NCBI GenBank assembly: GCA_964016875.1
Contig: OZ024724.1
Span: 35,921,786-35,985,785, forward strand
Direction: 5' to 3'
Source of the DNA: Fallopia convolvulus
Taxonomy: Eukaryota; Streptophyta; Magnoliopsida; Caryophyllales; Polygonaceae
DNA: 64,000 nt
Under the pieces are notes generated by a model. It did no database searches. It was not told where the DNA came from and worked only from the letters and a program-made list of their open reading frames with translations. Positions 1-10,279 of this stretch are shown here, piece after piece. Numbering within the stretch: position 1 is the stretch's first letter; every line of letters starts with the position of its first letter. Made by a program: the position numbers and the translations under genes.

Positions 1-421
1 CTCCTTCGTTGTTCCCTGGTTGTGGAATGTTACTTGAACTTGGATAGTCTTCATCCCTCTTCCTTGGCTCATCATCGTCATCATCATCGTCTTCTTGTCT
101 AACCAGTTTGAACAGAGTTCCCTTCCCTTGGGTCTCTGTTCCCATCTTTATAGATTTCTCGTTGAAGACGACATGAATGTTTTCTTCTATCTTCTTGGTC
201 CTCTTGTTATAGACCCTGTAAGCCTTGCTTTGTGATGAGTATCCCAGGAAGATCCCTTCATCGCTTCTAGGATCGAATTTTCCAAGGTTGTCTTTGCCAT
301 TGTTGTGGACGAAGCATGTGCATCCGAAGGTCCTTAGGTGGGAGATGTTTGGTTTTCTCCCCTTGATGAGCTCGTAGAATGTCTTCTTGATCAATGGTCT
401 TGTCATGGCTCGGTTTAAGAA
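1..421 (-). pseudogene. copia A pol, stretch between integrase and RT
   Basis: The minus strand continues from the integrase core through a basic stretch and an acidic Asp-rich stretch, and includes a segment reading about VYNKRTKKIEE. The same segment opens the copia B fragment at about 19050, which shows that A and B belong to one family. There are stops in every long frame, so it is not expected to be functional. Confidence 0.7.
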
Positions 422-1135
422 CTATGTAGCTATGGAGATGGCTTCAGCCCAGAAATACTCATGAACTACGCTTTCAAGCATCATGGTCCTGGCCATGTCC
501 TCCAAGGTCCTGTTCTTTCTCTTGACCACTCCGTTTTGCTGAGGAGTGCGAGGGTCTGAGAAATTGTGAGAGATCCAATGTTTGTCACAGAAGTTGAGGA
601 ACTCTGAGTTTTGAAACTCAGTTCCATGGTCAGACCTGATGGCTTTCAGCTTTAGCCCCATGCTTACTTCTGTTCTTTCGATGAAAGGCTCGAACTCTTC
701 AAAAGCTTGTGATTTTGCCTTCAAGAAAATAACCCAAGTGAATCTAGAAAAATCATCGATTAAGACAAACATGTACCTTTTTCCACCATAGTTGGCTGTT
801 CGCATGGGACCACAGAGATCCATGTGAATTAGCTCTAAAGGCCTGGTTGTGCTCACCACCTTTTTGGGTTTGAAGGAGTTCCTAGTCTGTTTCCCTCAAA
901 CGCATGCTTCACATATTTGGACTCCTTCGAGATTGATTCGAGGAAGACCAATGACCAGATCCTGTAGATAGAGCTTCAGGATTTGATTGACACCTGCATG
1001 TCCCAGTCTTCGCTGTCAGAGTTCCGTATCATCGTGGGAACTCGCAAGACACAGCTTCATTGGTGGTTCAAATTTTGTATCTACTACATACACATTATTG
1101 TGCCTTCTTTCTCTCAGAATCACTTTGTTGGTCTT
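422..1135 (-). pseudogene. copia A integrase (core domain, degraded)
   Basis: The 145-codon open stretch at 859-422 carries the rve core: first Asp in LIHMDLCGPM, a second acidic region around LIDDFSR, then SDHGTEF and the PQQNGVVKRKNRTL segment with the motif usual in copia integrases. The catalytic Glu position after NGV reads Lys, which would inactivate the enzyme. The preceding 860-1135 holds the degraded pre-integrase zinc-binding region with several stops. The role of the family is insertion of element cDNA into the host chromosome. Confidence 0.85.
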
Positions 1136-1438
1136 CTAGTTGATGACGAGGCATTCTTCTGAGTCGAAGGTGACAACGTTGTTCCCTTGATCACACATCT
1201 GGGCAACACTTAAGAGATTGTATCCCAGATCTTTCACCAGATTTACATTGCTGACTTTGATTGATCTATTTAGCAACACTTCTCCCTTTCCAATTACTTC
1301 TCCCTTGTTTTTATTGCCAAATGAGACGTGGCCTCCTTCGGCATGAGTGTGGAGTGAGATGAGGATATCTTTGTTTCCGGTCATATGGTTCGAGCATCCA
1401 CTATCTATGAACCATGCATTGTTCCCTCTCACTGCCAC
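1136..1438 (-). pseudogene. copia A aspartic protease
   Basis: The open stretch of 100 codons begins about eight residues before WFIDSGCSNHMTG, the D-S-G active-site motif of copia proteases, and runs into a region with LLSVAQMCDQG, typical of the protease to pre-integrase linker. The family cleaves the Gag-Pol polyprotein. It is separated from gag and integrase by stops at both ends. Confidence 0.85.
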
Positions 1439-1451
1439 CTACACGGTAAAG

Positions 1452-2089
1452 TTAGTGTTTTGAGACCCAAGCAAGATGACTCTTGCCAGGTCCCTTGCAA
1501 GGGAAAATATTCTCATTTAAAACATAGCCAACGATGTTGATATCATGAGTGATTTGAGAATTGGGGTTCCTTTGGTGATTAGCATGATGTTTTTGTTTGT
1601 TTTGGAACTCACGGTTTCTAAGGGTTTGGGCTCTTTTCTTGGGACATGCTTCCTTGTAGTGCCCATGAGCACCACAGTTCCAGCACGTCTTATAGTATTC
1701 TCCCAGGTAGTATTTTGGGTGTGGTCTATGGATTCTGTTCCTATCCATGGTTTCCTTATTGTACACACGTGACCCGTTTCCCTTAGCAATTTGGACATAA
1801 AGTCTATGTCCAGTGTTCCCAGTGTAATAATCTTTCTTACCACCTTTCCCACTTTCTAGGACCCTGATCTTCTCCTCGAGATGAGCATTTTTCTGTTTCT
1901 CAGATTGGAGTTCTAGGGCCCTACACTCATGGATTTCATGTTCACTCAGGGGTGACTTCCCGTTCTTTGAGCTCTCAGTTTTGTATCCTATGCCGTGTTT
2001 GGCTGGGACAAACTTGATTTGGGAACTAGAGGCTTCAAGATGTTCGGGAGTCTTACTCAGGTTTTGTAAGAGGCTGTTCTCATCTTTCT
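1452..2089 (-). pseudogene. copia A gag C-terminal part with second CCHC zinc knuckle
   Basis: After a stop near 2087-2089 the gag frame continues with a charged, coiled-coil-like stretch and then CWNCGAHGHYKEAC (near 1650-1690), a C-x2-C-x4-H-x4-C knuckle that binds nucleic acid. It ends at a stop near 1452, just before the protease. Copia Gag proteins often have one knuckle; here a second lies about 280 residues after the first. Confidence 0.75.
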
Positions 2090-3391
2090 CTAGAGTTTTG
2101 ATTTCATTTCTAGATCTACGATGTAAGACACATGGGACTTGAGTTTTTCGAGAAGGGATATGCAGTTGGGACAGGGTTCAAGACCAACTAATTGAGCATT
2201 TATGTGTTCTTGTTTTTCCAACTTGTTTTGCAGTTTTATATTATCTTTGACAAGACTTGAAGGAATTTTCAACAGCTCAGGTTTTTCATAGTTATTCAAA
2301 GAAGCAAGAACAGTTTCAGTGGTTACCTCACTAGGTTGTTCCCCAATGGTTTCTCCTATGGCCATTCCACACAGGTCTGGGAGTGCCCATGACTCGGTAT
2401 CTTCTTCTTCATCATCGCTCCAGGTGGCGATATAGGCCTTTTTTCCTTGCTTCCGGCCGTCAGTTCCCTGTGGGCATTCCTTAGCAAAGTGTCCTTTCTT
2501 GTTGCACTTGTAACATGTGACTTCCGTGAGGTCCTTCTCTGCGGGTTTTCCTTGGGAACTCTGTCCTTTTCTCCAGTTCCCACTGTTCCTTTGGAGCTTC
2601 CCTTTGTAGAAGTTCCGAAGAGCCTTTGTTACGAGAACTAGCTCCTCATCCTCTTCTTCTTCGGAGTCTTCGTGTTGTTCTTGAGTTGATTTGAGCATCT
2701 TCTCGATTTTGAGTGCGATCCCTCGATGTGCTCGAGTCTGGTCCTTATCATCGATCTTTCTCTTCTCGTGTCCCACTAGCTTTCCAAACACTTGATGAAG
2801 CATGAGAATTCTATTTTCTGAATTCTCTTTGAACATTGTTCTCTCGTTTGCCCATTCTCCAGTCAGTCCGTTGAAGAGCTGTTGGACCTTCATCTTATGG
2901 GTGATTTCCTCTTTGGTGATCCCCAAGCCTTTCATTTTGGTGCAAAGTCCTTCAAATCGGGACTGGTAGCTATCGGCAGACTCTCCCATCTCCATTTGGA
3001 AGTTGTAGAACTCCCTTTTTTCATTCATCTGAAGATCTTCTCGGAGATCTGAGTTCCCAACGTACATTTGTTGGATGGCTTCCCACATTTCCTTAGCTGT
3101 GTCAAGATTTGCTACCTTGTCACAGTCTTGTACGCACATGGACCTTTTCAGGTACTGTTTGGCCTTGTAGTTTGCCTCCATACACTTGTATTCGTTGGGT
3201 CCCCATTTGGTGAGGTCGTTGACTATAGCTGGATCAATTTCGAAGTTGCCTCTCTCGATAACACACCAGGCTTGGTAGTCCTAGCCACGCATCCAATCCT
3301 TCATGTCGCGTTGCCAGCTTTCGAATCTTCCTGTAATAAGCCTTGGCGGCTTACTAGTGTTGTTCCCCACCTGAGTAAGTTCCTGAGCCAT
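2090..3391 (-). pseudogene. copia A Gag (UBN2-type capsid plus CCHC knuckle)
   Basis: A likely ATG at 3391-3389 starts MAQELTQVGN. The frame meets one TAG at 3283-3281, probably a former Trp codon, then stays open from 3181 to 2090 (363 codons). Residues like MWEAIQQMYVGNSDLREDL and FNGLTGEW match plant copia Gag capsids. CYKCNKKGHFAKEC near 2480-2525 is the first CCHC knuckle, and acidic clusters lie on both sides of it. Gag would build the virus-like particle that packages element RNA. Confidence 0.88.
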
Positions 3392-3430
3392 TTGATACCT
3401 GCGATGCTAACACAAATCTAGAGGAAACCT

Positions 3431-3442
3431 GCTCTGATACCA
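3431..3442 (-). promoter_or_regulatory. copia A primer binding site (initiator tRNA-Met)
   Basis: On the minus strand the 12 bases read TGGTATCAGAGC, the complement of the 3' end of plant initiator tRNA-Met and the usual minus-strand primer site of copia elements. It lies two bases inside the LTR. Confidence 0.92.
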
Positions 3443-3444
3443 TT

Positions 3445-4506
3445 TGTTGGATCGTAAACCGTTAGCAAAGAGCTTGGGAACTGGTTGTTAAGCTGTTCCC
3501 AAGGCAGCGGAAGTAAATTAACCGCAAGTATTAAAAGCAGTAAAGAACGCAGTTCCCTTATAGAGGAACCCCACTACAACCAACTAGTTGTATGGGTAAA
3601 CCTCTACCTCCACTTGGAGGATTTTGAATGACTTACTTATATTGATTGCTTTGTTCCTTATTTACAACAATCGGATTCACACTTCTCTGTTCCTATGAGT
3701 TCTACCTAACTCTAGCAACATTAGTAAATCCTCTCAACTGAGTTCCTAAGCTCACAACAACAAAATACAAGTAACTCAAACCTTACACCGACTTCTCAGT
3801 TCCCTTGCCCCTGGGAACTTCGGCTTCACCGTCGTCGAGATCACACACTCGCCGGCGGGGACTTCCCTTCTTTTTCTTTCTTTTCTCTGATGTGGGTGTT
3901 TGTGAGTTCTGGGAGAAGTACTCAATCCAAGTACTATTCATTTGGCTTTATAGTCCAGGTGAGCTTGGACAATCGCATCTTTCAACTGTGTCCAAAATGC
4001 CCTTTGCTTGATGCCCAAGTTGTACTTTCTTCACATGTGACTTTGGTTTGAACTAGGTCAACTTCTTGAATCAATCGGACCGTTGGATCAAGCGTGACAG
4101 TCTGATCTTCAGACTGTTCCTTCGGGCTGTCCAAGATAGAATCCCGCGATCTGCGCTGAACGGTCGTTGTCCTCACATGTGAGTTCCCATGTCATGGGAA
4201 CGGTCTTCTTCAGAGGTCCCTTGATGGAAACTCTTCATCATTGTAAGCTTGTGTTCTCTTGATCATTCTTGGGAGTTCCCATTTCGCGGGAACTTTCCTC
4301 TTTAGAGTTCCCTTGATGGGAACTTCTTCATTGTGAGCTTTCTGTGGCTTTTGGTCATTCATGGGAGTTCTTGGCTGTACCTGCGTTCCTTAGAAATACT
4401 TGAACAAACCACATTAGTTCCTCATGATGTTTTTCATTATCAAAACTCGGAAAATGGCATCGTTGATCCGTTGTTTAGAACCAGAGGTCCCAACAACGTC
4501 CCGACA
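3445..4506 (-). repeat. copia A 5' LTR
   Basis: It begins TGTCGGGACG at 4506 and ends CCAACA at 3445 in element orientation, about 1062 bp. The start aligns with the LTRs at 41561 (TGTTGGGACA) and 22238 (TGCTGAGTCT), including a shared segment reading GTTTTGATAATGA. It carries several GTTCCC/GGGAAC inverted pairs, among them a 19-nt near-perfect palindrome at 4183-4201. Confidence 0.9.
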
Positions 4507-5104
4507 AGCTCCAAAACTAGGGTTAGGGTTACAAAGAGTGGCTAGGGATAGCATGCAAGCTAGGCCCAATGCCCCAAAGGCCCATTAATCAACATACTAA
4601 AACAAGCAACACTTAATGAATGTCTTAGAAAGGGAAACAAATACTAAAAATAGCAATGAAGGCTAATGGTCACGGTGGCCTAGTCACGAGTGTCGCGACA
4701 AGGTCGTGACAAGGCAATGGCGTGCCAAGGCAAGGGAAGCGCCGAGTCTGGAGTATCGGTATCGAGGCTGGCATATCGGTACCGAGGGTGTGCACGACGT
4801 CCTACATTGGCTGGCACATCGGTAACGAGGGTGGGCGCATTGATATCGAGGGCCAGAGTATCGGTACTATGGGCTAGAGCATCGGTACCAAGGGTGTCTG
4901 ATCTGGTGATGGTGCGCGATGCAGAAGAACCTCATGTGCTGATGCCGGGTTGGCCCTTCCATGGCACGACTCGAGCGTTCAGGGGCCGTGGTGCCAATGG
5001 TGAGATGGACCACGGGTGCTTGGCACGAGTCCTACTGAGACGCGAATTAGCCCAAGGGGGTCGCCACGGTCTCGGGACCCTAGGGCTAGGGCAGGTACAC
5101 ATCA
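4507..5104 (-). repeat. 3' LTR (partial) of the gag-only element
   Basis: Direct repeat of 18447-19044. It is cut on its left side by copia A. It ends CACATCA, matching the TGATGTG/CACATCA termini of the complete copy. It carries a minisatellite based on ATCGGTACCGAGG at about 4750-4900, more decayed than in the other copy. Confidence 0.88.
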
Positions 5105-5117
5105 TCCTCCCCCACTT
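5105..5117 (-). promoter_or_regulatory. Polypurine tract of the gag-only element
   Basis: On the minus strand the bases before the LTR read AAGTGGGGGAGGA followed by TGATGTG, a standard plus-strand primer site adjoining the 3' LTR. Confidence 0.75.
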
Positions 5118-5283
5118 AGATTCGAAGCGTCCTCGCATCGAGCGTCGGAGTGGAAGGCGCTTGCCATCCTTCGAAACCTACAAAAACAAAGAAACAGAAT
5201 AAAAAAGAAGGGGTCCTTTAACAAGATTGTGACGGTGGGCCATGAGGTGGTGTCTTGTGGACCTCCCTAGGGCGGTCTTGGAC

Positions 5284-6295
5284 TCAAGTTGTTTCTTGTA
5301 CCAAATCTGGTCCCTTTAACCCACCAACGCCCGTATGACTTGTAGAAGAGACAAACGGGCCTAGGTTGCCATGAGTGAGCTTCAACGGCGCTGTGACCGT
5401 TTCCCGAGGTGTAGATCCTTGCCTCACGGCGTTGTCCTGCAAAGTTCCACTAGGAGACACAAGAGTAGACATGTTGGTAGAAAAATGAATGAACAAAGTT
5501 GAAAGTACTAACCCATGACTCAAGGAGTCGGTTGACTCCTCGGTGTGCATGCCCGTGCCAGAGGCCGGCGCCGGCTCCTCGGTGTGCGTGGCCGTGGCAA
5601 TGGCCGAAGTTGTCTCCTCGATGGCCTCAACAAGGGGCACTCGTGACGTGGCCATCAGTTGGCCATGTTGTACGGCTGGAGCCATGGTTTCCTCGACCAC
5701 AACCTGGAGTGGTGCCATATGCACGCCTATTGACTCGACCGACACAACATAACTAGGTGCTAGTGTCAAAGTCATGTGGCCCTTGTTCATCGACGCTCTT
5801 GTTGGGGAAACCACTGAATGGCTTGTAGAAAGCTCTCTTTTATTGGCCATGCGCCAAAGGATGGATTCCTTAAATGAGAGGGTGTCCACATGGGGAAGAA
5901 AGTCTGGAACCATCTTGCATATAAGGTGTGACCATGTCGCAATGGAACGTCGCTGTTGCGACCATCGAGCTTCTTGAACTCATTGAAACCACTTACGAGC
6001 ATAACCGATAAAGCATCCAATGGCAATGTCAACTTGTTCGTATTGGTTGTAGTTTCATCGACCAAAACAGGTGGCCATATGTTTGGCCCATGCCAAAAAC
6101 GCTCTGGGGTCGTCATACCCGGCAAAGCGTCTTCGGTGGATGCCTGTCACAATAGAAGACATAGAGAGTAACAAGTCCAACAACAAAGACAAACAAAGTC
6201 GAGACCTTGTAGGACGCACCGACCCAAGTACTCTTAGTTGCACGAATAAGAGGCTTTAAAGGGCTTGGGAAGCTAAGGGTATCGACAATGCACAT
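5284..6295 (-). pseudogene. Gag of the gag-only element (gypsy-type capsid), frameshifted
   Basis: Across three minus frames one can follow a Ty3/gypsy-type retrotrans_gag domain. RRFAGYDDPRAFLAWAKHMATCF (about 6150-6070) is followed by a region with an FIGYARKWF-like segment, then RSIATWSHL and a Val-Pro-Asp-Phe-Leu-Pro turn near 5910. The rest (5284-5800) is a low-complexity Thr/Ser/Glu/Val tail. Frames change near 6120 and near 5910. The tail is open for 209 codons. No zinc knuckle was found. The family forms the RNA-packaging particle. The gypsy capsid assignment is by motif pattern only. Confidence 0.6.
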
Positions 6296-6654
6296 TCAAT
6301 TGCAAAGCAATAAGCAAACAATTATGCAATAAGAGAAGAAATGAGAGAGAGTGGCATTGGCTTTGGCAACGAGCCTTGGCTTAGACGAGATAGAGAAGGA
6401 AAGAAGCAAGAAGATCTCGGCCTTAGAGGGAAAGGCGAGATTATGCAATCAAACAATATCAATCAAGTTTATTAATTCCAAACAAGAAAGATATGTAAGA
6501 TATTATAAGATAAGAATAGAAGATATGAGAAGATATGAGATAATAGGAGAGAGAAAGAGGGTTGATTGTGATCTTGCAAATAAGGGAACACTTGCCTTAT
6601 TTTGGATTGTGTGTCCCCACCAATTTTTTTTTTCTAATTTGGAAGCATATGCTA
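6296..6654. other. Internal non-coding part of the gag-only element, left of gypsy 1
   Basis: AT-rich sequence with repeated AAGATAT/AGATATGAGA words and no coding signal. Its last 60 bases resemble a third, decayed copy of the 55-bp tandem unit found right of gypsy 1 at 17558-17660. Confidence 0.5.
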
Positions 6655-7708
6655 TGTTGTGTTTTATACAGCATAACTAGCACTTTTATGTATATCTTTT
6701 TATAGAGTTTTAGGCTTGTTAGAAGCATTATTGAAGAATAGGTTTGAAGACCGAAGGTTCGAAGTTATAAAAATTTGAAGAAGTCGAAGATTATTGAAGG
6801 TCGCGATCGCGGCTTACACTGAGAGCGATCGCGATTCACATCGTCGCGAAGGGCCGCGGTTACGAGAAGGCCGCGATCGTGGCACACACAAGTGGCGATC
6901 ATAGTTCATGGTTGCTGTTGAGGACGCGGGATGAGGAAGGTCGCAATCGCGGCCCTGCATTATGGCAATCGCAGCCCTGTTGAAGTTGACACGCGCGATA
7001 TCTTCCGCTGATTTTTTTATATTTTCTTTTCTTTTTATTTCATGTTGTTCAAGACTATTTAAGCTTACTTTTCAGCCTTTGTTTAACTTCTCTTAGACCT
7101 AGTTTGCATTATTCAGACTTTTGTATTTTCTCTTCTATGGGGTACTAAAGTCCTAAAGTTCTATTCAAGTTGAAGCTTTCAGATTCAAGTTTATTGTGAG
7201 ATTCTTCAATTCAGGTTTATTTATACAGGTTATTTCAATGCTCTTGTACATAATTAATATAGATTTTGTTGATTTCTGCTTGTCTGGCCAACTAGTTGAA
7301 ATTAATACTCTCTACTGCTAGATCTAGGTTTTCTCGTAGCAAAACCTAATCTTTGCAGCAAGTCAATTGATTTAGGACTCGTTGGACTAAAACAATTGAG
7401 AAAGAGATTTGAATGCATGTTGATTATTTGACTCGTTGGAATTCAATTGCATGTATCCTGCTTATCCTTGTTCTCATTGCTAATATCCCTATTATTTATG
7501 ATCGTTTCATGAGTTGTTTGGATATTAAGTTTGCATGTCTCGTTGGTTAGTTTAAACAATCAAAATCCCCCCTTTATTACTATTAAGTTGATAACAATAT
7601 TACTCTGAATTACAAGTGTCTCTTGGGTTGGACTCCGACTTACCAACTACACTAGTTGTGTAACTAGGGATTTATTTTTGATTTGGCACGACGACTTTCA
7701 GCCAGTCA
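6655..7708 (+). repeat. Gypsy 1 5' LTR
   Basis: Starts TGTTGTGTTTTATACA and ends CCAGTCA, 1054 bp. It aligns with 16334-17557 but lacks about 170 bp present there (near 17225-17400). A cluster of CGCGATCGCGG motifs lies at about 6800-6985. A GC-poor tail ends just before the primer site. Confidence 0.92.
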
Positions 7709-7713
7709 AATTT

Positions 7714-7731
7714 TGGCGTAGTTGCCGGGGA
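7714..7731 (+). promoter_or_regulatory. Gypsy 1 primer binding site (tRNA-Asp-like)
   Basis: TGGCGTAGTTGCCGGGGA differs in two bases from the complement of the plant tRNA-Asp 3' end, the primer used by Athila/Tat elements. Gypsy 2 has the perfect version at 38763-38779. Confidence 0.85.
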
Positions 7732-8003
7732 CACATTGTTTTATTCTATGTTTTTATTGTTACCAACTTTAGTGTGGACCCTAGTTTATGGTCCACACCA
7801 ATGCTACTGATTCTTCTACGTTGCCTTTTGATTCAGAGATTGAAAGGACTCTTTCCAAGTTGAGACGTGAAGCTCGAAATCTGAACCGTGAATTACCATT
7901 CAACTTGAATTCCTGCTAAAACTGAGACGATGGGAGATCAGACTTTGAGGCAGCTAACTGCCCCAAACTTTCAACAGCAGCCCTGGCTGTTTAGTTCCCT
8001 ACG

Positions 8004-9033
8004 ATGAATGATGGTGTCAAGTTTGAGTTGAAGTCATGGTTGATCCATCTTTTTCCCCAATTCCATGGGCAGAGTGGAGAAGATCTCAATAAGCCTCTTG
8101 CTGAATTTGATCAGGTCTGCTCAAGTATGAAGCCTGCTGATGTAACTGAAGACCAGATCAAGCTGAGGACGTTTCCTTTCTCTCTAAAGGATTCAGCCAT
8201 TGAGTGGCTCTACTATCTTTCTCCATGCTCCATTAATACCTAGACTAAGATGAAAGAAGCATTATTGGAGAAGTACTTTCCTTCCAGCAAACAGAACAGT
8301 CTAAAGAAGAGCTTGAGCAATATTGAACAACAGGCTGGAGAGAGCATGTATGATTATCATGAGCGTTTCAAGAGATTGTGTGCTAGTTGTCCATATCATG
8401 GGTACTCTGATCAAGACCTGGTGCTTTACTTCTTTGGTGGATTATTGGACGATGCGCAGAATGGTGAATGTAGCTTGTGGTGGAAGCCTGATGAACAAGA
8501 CACCAGCGGATGCCCTTGAGCTCTTTTCTTAGCTATTTGAGAACTCAAGGCAATTCAACAAAAGAACTGGCGCTAAAGGAGTCAATGTTGTGGACTATTC
8601 ATCTTCTGCTCTAAGATTTGAGGTAGAGGAGTTGAAACATATGATGAAGAGGTTCATGCTGCAAGGAACCCCTCAACAAATTAAGGCATGTGAAATCTAT
8701 GCTGACACACTTCACCTTACTGATGCCTGCCCACAAATCCAGGAACCTCAGGCTGAGGTTAATGGTGTAGGAGGCTATGGACCTCCTAGACCTCCTTTTG
8801 ATCCTTATTCTAATACTTACAACCCAGGTTGGGCACATTATCCAAATTTGAGATATGGGAATCACAATCAGCCTCAATATAATCAACAAGGAGGTAATCA
8901 TCAAATTAGGCAACCTTATGCTCTTAGACCTCCGGTTCAGAATCAAAACAACTCATTCAATGTTGAAGAGATGTTTGCAAGGCTTGCTAACATTGTAGAC
9001 CAGTTGGGACAGAATACTCAAGCTAGTATCTAG
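8004..9033 (+). pseudogene. Gypsy 1 Gag
   Basis: Three open pieces form one Gag: 8004-8243 (MNDGVKFELKSWLIHLFPQF through SAIEWLYYL), 8250-8519 (LEKYFPSSKQNSLKKSL through ESMYDYHERFKRLC) and 8590-9033 (a Gln/Asn/Pro-rich tail). This is the retrotrans_gag pattern of Athila elements. A stop at 8241-8243 and a frame change after about 8500 break it. No CCHC knuckle can be read. The start is taken at the first ATG in frame; the native start probably lies upstream near 7930. Confidence 0.85.
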
Positions 9034-9678
9034 AACATAGAGACTCAAATTAATCAACTGGCTACTACGATGGGCAAATTGGAGGCCAGAGATTCAGGGA
9101 AATTACCAGCTTAGCCCATCAATCCAAGGGAGAATGTAAGTGTGATTATATTAAGAAGTGGAAAAGAATTGTCGAAAGTTGACGCGAGTTCGGAAGAACT
9201 GCGATCACCACCACCACAAGGCGCGACTGCGGCTGAAGAGGCCGCGATCGCGACCCCTTCAGATGGCGATTGTGGCCCCTTAACTGATCCCTCAGAATTT
9301 GAGAAAAATAAAACCGTGATCGTGCCCCTGCAAAAATTGAAGAATCGCGATCACAGCCTTCTGATGGAGATCGCGGCCATGCCCCAGATTCCGACAATCA
9401 ATATGTTCGCCCTGATTTTCCTCCTATAGTTTCTCAAAAGCCACCCCCTCCCTTTCCTGAAGCACTCAAAGACACAAGGAAGCCTGAGAGCGATAAGGAG
9501 ATCCTTTAGACGTTTTCAAAGTGTGAGGTAAACATCCCTTTGGTTAATCTGATTAAAAGTGTTCCTAGATTTGCTGAATTTCTTAAAGAGTTGTGCACTA
9601 TTAAAAGGAACCAAAAATTAAAAAGGGAAACAGAAAGTTAAGGTTAATGAACATGTCTTTGTTGTATTTCAAAGGCGT
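9034..9678 (+). pseudogene. Gypsy 1 Gag-protease linker with GCGATCGC-like motifs
   Basis: The linker includes an open stretch at 9142-9429 whose DNA repeats GCGATCGC-like words about every 30-40 bases (9190-9385). This gives peptides such as AIATPSDGDCGP. After 9430 the conserved SKCEVNIPLVNLIKSVPRFAEFLKELC-like lead-in to protease can be read with one stop in it. Confidence 0.7.
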
Positions 9679-10098
9679 ATGCCTATGAAGTGCAGTGATC
9701 CAAGCATGTTCAGCATTCCCTGCATAATAGGAAACACTAAAATTGATAAAGCCATGCTTGATTTAGGTGCTTCTATTAATGTCAAGCTTTATTCTGTTTA
9801 CACTTCACTAGGCTTAGGACCTTTGCATGAAACTAGTGTTATTGTTCAATTAGCTGATAGGTCCACAGTCTACCCGAAAGGGGTTGTTGAGGATGTCCTT
9901 GTCATGGTTGATAACTTGATATTTCCTGCTTATTTCTTTGTGCTTGACATGGATCATGATGTGCATGTTGCACCCATTCTGTTAGGTAGACCTTTCATGA
10001 AAAATGCAAAAACAAAAATTGATATGAGTAAAGGTGTCCTAACTATGGAATTTGATGGGGAGATATTTGAAAATAGTATGGATAATTTTATAAAATAA
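9679..10098 (+). pseudogene. Gypsy 1 retropepsin-like protease
   Basis: An open stretch of 139 codons contains DLGASINVKLYSVY, the Asp-Leu-Gly-Ala-Ser active-site motif of gypsy proteases, and ends with PILLGRPFMKNAKTKIDMSKG, the conserved flap and C-terminal segment. The family processes Gag-Pol. The domain itself looks intact; the frames before and after it are broken. Confidence 0.88.
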
Positions 10099-10279
10099 CC
10101 CCAAGATGATCATTCTCTTTGTTCCATTGATATAATTGATCCCATTGTGCAAGATGTCTTTGATACTACTTATGGTGATGAGTTACAATCTGTTTTAGAG
10201 AATGACATTGAAATTTCATGCTTGGATTATAATTTGCCTGATAGATATCATGAGATCCTTGCTTATTTAAGTTCTTGTT

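Larger units (their letters stand above)
1..4506 (-). mobile_element. Ty1/copia retrotransposon copy A, 5' half (LTR, gag, protease, integrase), runs off the left edge
   Basis: Read on the minus strand the order is LTR (4506-3445), initiator-Met primer site (3442-3431), gag with a CCHC knuckle, a second CCHC knuckle, aspartic protease and integrase core. This is the Ty1/copia order. RT and RNase H would lie left of position 1. The element has decayed: there are in-frame stops in gag (3281-3283) and between the domains. Its LTR ends within a gag-only element's LTR at 4506/4507, so it is the younger insertion. The lineage (SIRE-like or Tork-like) is not settled. Confidence 0.92.
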
